A DNA stretch of 12,307 nt from Candidatus Woesebacteria bacterium (GTDB lineage: Bacteria > Patescibacteriota > Microgenomatia > UBA8517), in the NCBI GenBank assembly GCA_016181165.1, contig JACOZU010000034.1, forward strand, positions 3,621-15,927, given 5' to 3'. The first letter of the stretch is position 1. Every line of letters begins with the position of its first letter. Below, piece by piece: positions 6,882 through 12,307 of the stretch. The notes under the pieces are model-generated. The model did not search any database. It saw nothing but the letters and a program-made list of their open reading frames with translations, and was not told the origin of the DNA. The position numbers and the translations under genes are program-made.

Positions 6882-6910
6882 ACTTTAACCATTGTGAAAA
6901 GTCTTGTCAA
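6882..6910 (-). promoter_or_regulatory. Predicted promoter of the purine operon
   Basis: On the minus strand a perfect TTGACA (6910-6905), a 17-base spacer and TAAAGT (6887-6882, four of six) precede the IMPDH-like gene. Transcription would start near 6875, giving a leader of about 25 bases, too short for a purine or PRPP riboswitch. No operator palindrome is evident. Confidence 0.55.
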
Positions 6911-6912
6911 TA

Positions 6913-6942
6913 TTGTTCTCGCAAAAGTAAAAATGCTAGAAT
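6913..6942 (+). promoter_or_regulatory. Predicted extended -10 promoter of tRNA-Val
   Basis: TTGTTC (6913-6918), an 18-base spacer and TAGAAT (6937-6942) preceded by TGC, an extended -10 element. Transcription would start near 6949, ten bases before the tRNA. The region lies back to back with the purine operon promoter, within 61 bases. Confidence 0.5.
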
Positions 6943-6958
6943 ATTAGATTAAGTACTA

Positions 6959-7035
6959 GGTCGCGTAGCTCAGCTGGTTAGAGCGTCGCATTCACATTGC
7001 GAAGGTCCCTGGTTCGATCCCAGGCGCGACCACCA
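6959..7035 (+). tRNA. tRNA-Val (anticodon CAC), CCA encoded
   Basis: A complete cloverleaf can be folded by eye. The acceptor GGTCGCG (6959-6965) pairs perfectly with CGCGACC (7025-7031). The D arm is GCTC/GAGC with GG in the loop. The anticodon stem TCGCA/TGCGA carries the loop TTCACAT, anticodon CAC, which reads GUG. The variable loop has five bases, and the T arm CCTGG/CCAGG has loop TTCGATC. The discriminator is A, as expected for valine, and CCA (7033-7035) is encoded. An ATG follows one base later. Confidence 0.97.
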
Positions 7036-7036
7036 G

Positions 7037-7717
7037 ATGAATAAATTACTTTTCTATATTCCCTGGCTTATTGTAATTTCGGTTGGTCCGATCACTCTTC
7101 TTAGAAATGCTCCGCCAGTGTCTTCTCTTTCGACGGACCAGCTGGTTTTGATTAATTTTTTGCAGCGCGGAGCCGGACTTCTTGCTTTCTCTCTTCTTTT
7201 TTCGCAAATAATGCTAGGGGCCTATATGCATAAACTGATCGATAAATTTGGGGCCTGGATATTTAAATTCCATACAACCGAGGGGGCTTTTACCTATTCC
7301 TTAATACTACTTCACCCCCTCCTTTTCGTCTTTTTCAATTTTAAGGCACTTGGGAAATTTGACCCCTTTTACGTATTCACTGACCTTTGTGTACTTTGTC
7401 AAAACACAACCGAACTTTTCTATAATTTCGGTAGGATTTCTTTCTGGTTAGTCACAGTTGCCGTTTTGGCCGCCCTTTTAAGAACCCGGCCTTGGCTTAG
7501 AAATCACTGGAGAAAGTTTCATATCTTTAACTACTTCGCCTTTTTACTAATTGCGGTTCATGCTAGGGGAGTGGGAACCGACGTAAGATTTGTCCCCTTT
7601 GTCTGGTTTTATTGGATTTCGATAACAATTGTGGTCTTCACCATTTTCTATAAATTTTTATACCCTAAAATTTCCAAATTATTTCTCTTAAACCAAAAGT
7701 CCGAAGAAGCCAGATAA
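7037..7717 (+). CDS. Ferric reductase-like transmembrane protein (putative two-heme)
   Basis: Integral membrane protein of 226 residues with about six hydrophobic helices and the histidine pattern of the ferric reductase-like domain (family of FRE/NOX, YedZ/MsrQ). His79 and His93 sit in one helix region (KFHTTEGAF...LLHPLLF), and His162 and His175 in another (KFHIFNYF...AVHARGVG). These are two pairs 13-14 residues apart, as expected for ligands of two stacked b-type hemes. No FAD or NAD(P)H domain follows, so an electron donor must come from another protein, as for MsrQ. The 110-130 loop holds Cys118 and Cys121 (LCVLC). The ATG at 7037 begins one base after the tRNA CCA, and the first helix starts at once, so no later start fits. 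Probably cotranscribed with the tRNA. Substrate and partner are unknown. Confidence 0.78.
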   Translation: MNKLLFYIPWLIVISVGPITLLRNAPPVSSLSTDQLVLINFLQRGAGLLAFSLLFSQIMLGAYMHKLIDKFGAWIFKFHTTEGAFTYSLILLHPLLFVFFNFKALGKFDPFYVFTDLCVLCQNTTELFYNFGRISFWLVTVAVLAALLRTRPWLRNHWRKFHIFNYFAFLLIAVHARGVGTDVRFVPFVWFYWISITIVVFTIFYKFLYPKISKLFLLNQKSEEAR

Positions 7718-7735
7718 CAATTTTATCTTTCTTTA

Positions 7736-7759
7736 AGTTCCAAAGGGGATCCTTGAACT
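7736..7759. terminator. Weak bulged hairpin between convergent genes
   Basis: AGTTC (7736-7740) pairs with GAACT (7755-7759), continuing inward through AA/TT and GG/CC with two single-base bulges around a GGAT loop. It lies between the converging ends of the ferric reductase-like gene and the propeller-peptidase gene, where a shared terminator is expected. No T-run follows on either strand, so support is weak. Confidence 0.3.
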
Positions 7760-7771
7760 GAATTAGAGATG

Positions 7772-10030
7772 TTATAGAGAATTTATAAGAGATTGAATGT
7801 TGGTTCGTAGAGCTTTTGAGGCTGATTCTTCTATATATCGAGGGGTAAAAAGTTTTATATGAGCCGAGATTATTCTAAGATGGATTTTTGCCAGCCTGAT
7901 TCGATTTGTTTCTATTAACCTTTTAGTAAGTTGCAGTTGTCTAAGTAGAAAATTGTAGATACTCTCTTTTGTAATTAATCCTTGGTTCCAAGAATTGTTC
8001 AGGTCTTCAATTAAAGTAACGATAGTTACGATTGGTTGAGTGTCAGATATTTCTCCGATGGTAACTAGAAATTCATCGGCTTGTCCTTCTTGAAGAATTC
8101 CGTTAAATGAGTCTGCCCGCACATTTCCCTCTAGACCGTACAAATATGAATCTAGTTGATAGGTACCGGAGCCCGTAGCTTCAAGAGTGTAATTTCCTTG
8201 GGTTGGAGTTGACAGAAGAAATATTCGCAGTTCCTCGCCGCTTGTTTGTTTTCCATCGATGTCATCAACAAGAGGTTCGTCTAGGAAATATGCTCCATCG
8301 ACTGGATTTCCTTCGGAGTCAAAAAATTGAAGAGTTATATCAGAGTCGATTGCAAACATAATATAAGAAAGATCTGTTGAAGTTGCTCTGTATCGATTAA
8401 GAGCAAGGTAGCTTTCGCCGTAGCTAGATAAAAGATTTCGGGTAGTTGCAGGGTCATTTATATCGAAATCAGAACCAATTTTTCCTTTTGCAACAACAAA
8501 GTGCCCTGGAAGTTTTAAGATTCCTGGATTTCCGGCAGTAAGTTCATTTTCTAAAATTGTTTGATCCGAGCCGAAACGTCGATATTCCAAAATAGGAGAA
8601 TCAGCACCTTGATTTATTCTTGTATATCTAGAGACAGCGAGCCAATTGAGGAGTCCACTTCTAAGATAGCCGTCAGGTTGGGAGTTTAACCAATTATTTA
8701 GGTCATCTGGATTAATATTATGGCCGAAATATTTAAGAACCATTGAGACAGAAGTTAAAGCACACCCCCACCTTTCAATAGTGGGGTTTGCCGACCAACT
8801 TGTTGCACCATCGTAAACATCGTCATTCCAAGGCGGAGAATATTGTTTTATGTCGGGAACATTGAGAGAAGCACTTTCGTTGCCGAAAGCATAAACGTAA
8901 CCATCATTAGAGCTTACATAGAGCATTCCATTAGAGATTGCAGGGGAGGAATAAACAGCCTCACCGGTTTGATATTTCCAAAGGACGTCGCCCGTGTAAG
9001 CATCAAGGGCATAGATATTTTTGTCCTGAGAGCCAACATAAACCACACCATTGGCGACAGCTGGGGAAGAAACACTGGTGTTTCCTGTAGCTAACGTCCT
9101 ATATAACCAAAGAAGATTGCCATTGTTTATGTCTAATGCATGAACATGGCCTGATAAATCTTGCACATATAAATTTCCATACGCAATTGCAGGAGATCCC
9201 CATACCGAATCCTTTCCTCCGGTGTATGTCCATTTCAAGGTTCCAGTTAGAGCATCGAAGGCATATACATTTTCAGTACCAGAGCCCACATAGACCGTAT
9301 TGTTTACTACTGATGGTGAGGAAAAAGTTACTCCTCCTGTATAGGATTGCCAAAGTATTTGTCCATTTGTAGAGTTTAACGCATACAGTAAACCGCCCCA
9401 AGTTCCTACAAAAACCTTTCCGTTGACTACGGCTGGAACAGCCACTATCCCCTCGTTGAGTTTGGGCGAAGTCCATAGGAGTTGCTTCGTGTTTATATCA
9501 ACTGCTCTTACAAACCAGTCATCACTTCCGAAATAAAGAACGCCATTGACCAAATTTGGTTCCCTAACCCCTTTAGGGGATACATTTAGACGCCATTTTT
9601 CTTCTCCCGTTTCAGTGTCATGAGCAACAATTCCACAGTTTGTACACGATGGGTGTTGACCACTGCCATCAAAAACCATTCCGTAACCGACCGCTACACT
9701 GGCGTGGTCGGAAATAGGTGTGGGCGTTGACCAAAGGGTGACACCAGTTTTTGCATCGTGGGCAAAAAGAACCCCAGCAAATTCTACAAATACTTTTCCA
9801 TCAGAAACAACTGGAGAATTCGGGGCACCAGGAGCTCCGGAAGATCTCCACAGTAGTTGAAGCGGAGGGTTGAGTGAAGTTTCTTCCGAGCTGTAGCCAG
9901 AATGCACTGGGTCTTTTCGAAACATTGGCCAGTCTCCCAAAACCTGAGCCTTTGAGGATGGGGTCTGCAAAAATGCCAAACTTAAAGAAAGAGTTATGAA
10001 TACTAACAAAAGGGCAAGTGGTTTTTTCAT
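7772..10030 (-). CDS. Secreted PQQ-like propeller fused to C39-like cysteine peptidase
   Basis: A 752-residue exported protein. Residues 1-29 form a signal peptide (KK, hydrophobic core, SSKA before QVL). Residues 55-385 hold PQQ-like/BamB-type repeats of the form SSPAVxNGxVYVGSxDxxxYALDAxTGxxLW. The tryptophans at 61, 100, 146, 186, 227, 267, 308 and 351 mark eight blades, the last strand supplied by the N-terminus. Residues 390-545 resemble the C39_2 papain-like peptidases: VPDIKQYSPPW, ERWGCALTSVSMVLKYFG with Cys423, PGHFVVAKG with His510, and DINDP with Asp526 as the third residue. Residues 565-660 look beta-rich. Residues 670-752 are helical and recall the FIMAH type of extracellular C-terminal domain. 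Cys129 and Cys132 (CTNC) may form a disulfide. No membrane or sortase anchor is seen. The start is the ATG with AAGGA six bases upstream. The propeller need not bind PQQ. Function unknown; cell-surface protein binding and processing is a guess. Confidence 0.85.
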   Translation of the reverse strand: MKKPLALLLVFITLSLSLAFLQTPSSKAQVLGDWPMFRKDPVHSGYSSEETSLNPPLQLLWRSSGAPGAPNSPVVSDGKVFVEFAGVLFAHDAKTGVTLWSTPTPISDHASVAVGYGMVFDGSGQHPSCTNCGIVAHDTETGEEKWRLNVSPKGVREPNLVNGVLYFGSDDWFVRAVDINTKQLLWTSPKLNEGIVAVPAVVNGKVFVGTWGGLLYALNSTNGQILWQSYTGGVTFSSPSVVNNTVYVGSGTENVYAFDALTGTLKWTYTGGKDSVWGSPAIAYGNLYVQDLSGHVHALDINNGNLLWLYRTLATGNTSVSSPAVANGVVYVGSQDKNIYALDAYTGDVLWKYQTGEAVYSSPAISNGMLYVSSNDGYVYAFGNESASLNVPDIKQYSPPWNDDVYDGATSWSANPTIERWGCALTSVSMVLKYFGHNINPDDLNNWLNSQPDGYLRSGLLNWLAVSRYTRINQGADSPILEYRRFGSDQTILENELTAGNPGILKLPGHFVVAKGKIGSDFDINDPATTRNLLSSYGESYLALNRYRATSTDLSYIMFAIDSDITLQFFDSEGNPVDGAYFLDEPLVDDIDGKQTSGEELRIFLLSTPTQGNYTLEATGSGTYQLDSYLYGLEGNVRADSFNGILQEGQADEFLVTIGEISDTQPIVTIVTLIEDLNNSWNQGLITKESIYNFLLRQLQLTKRLIETNRIRLAKIHLRIISAHIKLFTPRYIEESASKALRTNIQSLINSL

Positions 10031-10053
10031 TGCAAATCCTTAATTTATTGTTA

Positions 10054-10077
10054 CTACCCTAGACGAGCTCTTGTCAA
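10054..10077 (-). promoter_or_regulatory. Candidate promoter for the propeller-peptidase gene
   Basis: On the minus strand a perfect TTGACA (10077-10072) lies 47 bases ahead of the ATG at 10030. The best -10 after 17-18 bases is GTAACA or TAACAA, which is poor. The gene has a clear Shine-Dalgarno sequence, AAGGA (10041-10037), unlike several neighbours. The -35 overlaps that of the opposite gene within CTTGTCAAG, a palindrome. Confidence 0.35.
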
Positions 10078-10100
10078 GAAACAAATTAATGTAATATATA
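10071..10100 (+). promoter_or_regulatory. Candidate promoter of the GT87-type gene, near-leaderless
   Basis: TTGTCA (10071-10076) is followed after 18 bases by TATATA (10095-10100); TATAGT (10097-10102) overlaps it with a 20-base spacer. Transcription would start within a few bases of the ATG at 10105, and no Shine-Dalgarno sequence is visible ahead of that ATG. Confidence 0.35.
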
Positions 10101-10104
10101 GTAT

Positions 10105-11241
10105 ATGAGAGTGAATTTTGCTAAATGGATAATATTTATTTTGTTTTTTCTATCACTTATTTCGTTTATTAGGGCCCTAACTCTAATAATTTTTTCTAAG
10201 GCTCCAGATTTTAGCGTCTTATGGACGGGCGCAGCAGACTTGATAAGAGGGGCTAATCCATACATTAACCCGAGTCTTTTTACTGGGATAGGGTACCCAC
10301 CGAATACTTTACTATTATATTTACCCTTTTCTCTTTTGCCGTACCAATTTGCTCAAGTTTTATTTACTCTTTTATCTTTCGGCTCTTTTCTTGGAATAAT
10401 CATTATTTCTTTTAAAATCATTAAAGAAAAATTTTCTTGGCAAACTTTTCTTGTAGTATTTTCCTTATCACTCCTCTCTTTTCCGACAAGGTTTACATTA
10501 GGAATGGGACAAAACAATTTAATTGCATTTTTTTTGTTGCTTTTGGCCTATTTTTTCTACAAAGAGGGGAAATTAGGAAGAGCAGGGCTTATCTTAGGGC
10601 TGGCAATTTCAATTAAAACGATATTTGCTTTCTTTATTATCTTTTTTGTGCTCAAGAAGCAATGGAAAGTTATTAAGCTTGCAGGTTTAACGATTGCGGC
10701 AACAATAGGTATAACATCAATATTTTCTAATATTAATCTCTATGGATATTATTTAAAAGAAGTAGTTCCCCCCCTTTTTAATTTATCTAGACGGGAAATT
10801 TACTATAACCAGGGCGTTATGGGCTTTATTTCTAGACTAACGAATGACCTGTACGAGCGAAAATATATAAGTTTGATTATAAGTTTATTCTTAACGGTTT
10901 TTGCTTCATGGCTTGCACTTTATAAAAAGGGTAAAGATTTACAATTTTCACTTTTTATAACCACCCTCCTTTTAATAGATACCCTTTCTTGGCAACACCA
11001 TTTTGTACTGTTGATATTTCCTTTCATTCTAGTAGCGAATTTTGTAACAAGAAGGAAATTTTTATTTTATCTAATCTTAATAGTTACATCTTATTTATTA
11101 GTAAGTTGGAATTTCTCAGATCCCTCACCATATTATGACTTTCCAAAATCTTTAATTCTTTCCAATACTTTCTTTGGAGCCTTAATGCTATTTTTTATAA
11201 ATGCCTCATTAATTTTAAACGTCAAAAGGACCCAAAATTGA
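10105..11241 (+). CDS. GT87-family polyprenol-phosphate-sugar-dependent glycosyltransferase
   Basis: Polytopic membrane protein of 378 residues with about ten hydrophobic helices, matching the GT-C type GT87 family (formerly DUF2029), whose characterised members are mycobacterial mannosyltransferases using polyprenol-phosphate-mannose on the outer face of the membrane. Visible family marks are Asp35 in the first extracytoplasmic loop (APDFSVLWTGAADLIRGANPY), GYPPNTLLLYLPFSLLP (63-79), GMGQNNLIAFFLLLLAYF (133-150), SIKT around Lys171, NQGVMGFISRL (235-245), and WQHHF (296-300). It is clearly AT-richer than the genes to its left, with many TTT, ATT and AAA codons, which may reflect recent acquisition. 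The flippase gene follows after 32 bases on the same strand, so the two may form an operon for surface glycan assembly. Donor and acceptor cannot be read from the sequence. Confidence 0.82.
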   Translation: MRVNFAKWIIFILFFLSLISFIRALTLIIFSKAPDFSVLWTGAADLIRGANPYINPSLFTGIGYPPNTLLLYLPFSLLPYQFAQVLFTLLSFGSFLGIIIISFKIIKEKFSWQTFLVVFSLSLLSFPTRFTLGMGQNNLIAFFLLLLAYFFYKEGKLGRAGLILGLAISIKTIFAFFIIFFVLKKQWKVIKLAGLTIAATIGITSIFSNINLYGYYLKEVVPPLFNLSRREIYYNQGVMGFISRLTNDLYERKYISLIISLFLTVFASWLALYKKGKDLQFSLFITTLLLIDTLSWQHHFVLLIFPFILVANFVTRRKFLFYLILIVTSYLLVSWNFSDPSPYYDFPKSLILSNTFFGALMLFFINASLILNVKRTQN

Positions 11242-11273
11242 TAGTTATTTCCCGATAGCAGATAATTACTCTT

Positions 11274-12008
11274 GTGGGATCTTTTGGAGACACATTTAGG
11301 GGAATTTCATGGATGGCGCTTCTTAGGGGCTCCACCCGTGGAATGGCTGTAGTCAAAACAATCGTTCTGGCCAGGTTTTTAACTCCTTCTCAATTCGGGC
11401 TCTATGGAATTGCGATTTTGGTTCTCGGACTTCTTGAAATTTTAACCGAAACTGGGGTAAATGTAGTTCTGATTCAGGAAGAAGGAGAAACCGACGAATA
11501 TATCTCAACAGCCTGGGTCGTTTCAATACTCCGGGGGATAATTGTCTCCTTGCTTATTTTAGCCCTTGCCCCCTTTATCGCCTCCTTCTTCTCAAGCCCT
11601 ACCGCCATTAATCTCATCCGCCTTGCAAGCCTTATTCCCTTGGTTCGAGGCTTTATTAACCCTTCGATCGTTAAATTCCAAAAAGAGCTAAAGTTCAATA
11701 AAGAATTTTGGTTCCGTTTTTCCCTTTTTTCAGTCGATACAATCTTTGCAGTCCTATTAGGGATACTGACCGGTTCGGAATATGCCCTAATCTGGGGAAT
11801 GTTGGCTGCAGCTCTGGCGGAAGTGGCCCTTTCATTTATTGTTGTCAAACCAACTCCTTCTATAGCCCTCGAAGGCGAGAAGTTTAAAAAGGTGATTGCC
11901 CGAGGCAAATGGATTACTTTTGCCGGAATTTTTGAATACCTTTTTCAGCACTTAGACGACATAGTCGTCGGAAGGCTTTTGGGAACGGAGAAGTATTTAA
12001 TAAGGTAA
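11274..12008 (+). pseudogene. Wzx/MOP-type polysaccharide flippase, N-terminal part, frame broken
   Basis: N-terminal part of an oligosaccharide flippase of the MOP superfamily (Polysacc_synt type), which moves lipid-linked glycans across the membrane. The opening FGDTFRGISWMALLRGSTRG, then KTIVLARFLTPSQFGLYGIA, ETGVNVVLIQ and the GKWITFAGIFEYLFQHLDDIVVGRLLGTE segment are typical. The GTG at 11274 gives the usual distance to VLARFLTP. An internal ATG at 11313 would cut the first helix. The frame ends at a TAA at 12006-12008 right after GRLLGTEKYLIR, although the family continues here with a helix of the type ALGYYxxAYxxxxLP. The continuation is found in another frame (see 11987-12307), with that helix missing. 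As read, the protein would lack roughly half its membrane helices. A real deletion or an assembly error would look the same. Confidence 0.8.
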
Positions 12009-12307
12009 CTTTTCCTACTTATGCAAAAATAGCGGAAGATAAAGAAAGATTAAAAAAGGCCTTTCTCAAAGTAACTTCTGTAATATCTCTTTTGGTAATC
12101 CCTTTTGGACTAATTCTTTTCTTTTTCTCTAGGGAAGTGGTGCTATTTTTGCTGGGAGAGACATGGCTTGAGGCGGCCGGTGCCCTAAAAGTCCTGGCCA
12201 TTTTCGGAATCATTAAAGCAATTTCCAATTCCGCCTATTCGGTCTTTTTATCGGTCAGGAAACAGGAGATTATTACGCTCATAACTCTAGTGGGAATAAT
12301 AGGCTTA
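11987..12307 (+). pseudogene. Wzx/MOP-type flippase, downstream part in shifted frame, runs off the end
   Basis: In a second frame, codons from about 11987 read GEVFNKVTFPTYAKIAEDKERLKK in part, then two hydrophobic helices, FFFSREVVLFLLGETWLEAAGALKVLAIFGI, and SAYSVFLSVRKQEII up to the window edge. This is the region that follows LLG-T-E in intact family members (P-x-Y/F-S-K-I...D..RL..AF; LLGE-W..A...L). Between the two parts some twenty to thirty residues of the expected helix are missing, and the frames differ, so a deletion whose length is not a multiple of three fits best. The region contains no start signal of its own; it is the remainder of the gene starting at 11274. Confidence 0.75.

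Noticed and set aside
7772..10030. PQQ-dependent alcohol dehydrogenase (quinoprotein)
   Set aside because: The repeats are of the PQQ-like propeller type, but the chain continues into a peptidase-like domain, and the cofactor-binding features of quinoprotein dehydrogenases, such as a vicinal disulfide, are not seen.
6959..12307. Genomic island inserted at the tRNA-Val 3' end
   Set aside because: Core genes lie left and envelope genes right of the tRNA, as with islands, but there is no integrase, transposase or direct repeat of the tRNA 3' end in the window.
1..12307. CRISPR array, toxin-antitoxin pair or known defence system
   Set aside because: No regularly spaced repeats with spacers and no recognisable Cas, restriction, toxin or nuclease genes were found; the only tandem repeat is the three-unit element at 1841-1902.
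1..12307. UGA recoding (SR1/Gracilibacteria genetic code)
   Set aside because: purB and the GT87-type gene end naturally in TGA at family-typical lengths, and no in-frame TGA interrupts a conserved region; the flippase break is at TAA.

Overview
The window looks like a chromosomal piece of a small-genome, candidate-phyla-radiation-type (Patescibacteria, perhaps Microgenomates-like) bacterium. This is an inference from gene content, compact layout and divergent core proteins; no marker here fixes the lineage. TGA serves as an ordinary stop (purB, the GT87 gene), which argues against the UGA-recoding SR1/Gracilibacteria groups. No gene-free stretch exceeds about 110 bases.

Left block (1-1859, + strand): the 3' end of a SEDS glycan polymerase (RodA-like), then rplU, rpmA and an orphan parB without parA, packed 3 to 73 bases apart. 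parB converges on lepB. The 33-base gap and flanking codons hold three imperfect copies of a 19-20 base unit that can form alternative hairpins.

Purine block (1893-6850, - strand): transcription runs from an IMP dehydrogenase/GMP reductase-like gene, through purA and purB, to lepB (signal peptidase I). The first three genes form a compact purine-nucleotide interconversion operon at IMP: GMP or XMP on one side, adenylosuccinate and AMP on the other. The IMPDH-like protein has an N-terminal region of about 150 residues that I do not recognise, lacks CBS domains, and overlaps purA. PurA is divergent at residues that matter in the family. lepB may also be transcribed from its own promoter, yielding an almost leaderless message.

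Centre (6880-7717): the purine promoter and the promoter of a complete tRNA-Val(CAC) gene diverge. The encoded CCA of the tRNA is followed one base later by the ATG of a membrane protein of the ferric-reductase-like (two-heme) fold, so tRNA maturation would leave an essentially leaderless mRNA.

Right block (7772-12307): envelope functions. A secreted 752-residue protein joins an eight-bladed PQQ-like propeller to a C39-like cysteine peptidase domain, a beta-rich segment and a C-terminal helical segment. It is divergent from an AT-rich GT87-type polyprenol-phosphate-sugar glycosyltransferase. Last is a Wzx/MOP-type flippase whose frame is broken, apparently by a small deletion, and which runs off the end. 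The flippase and glycosyltransferase suggest surface glycan assembly; how the secreted propeller-peptidase relates to them is unknown.
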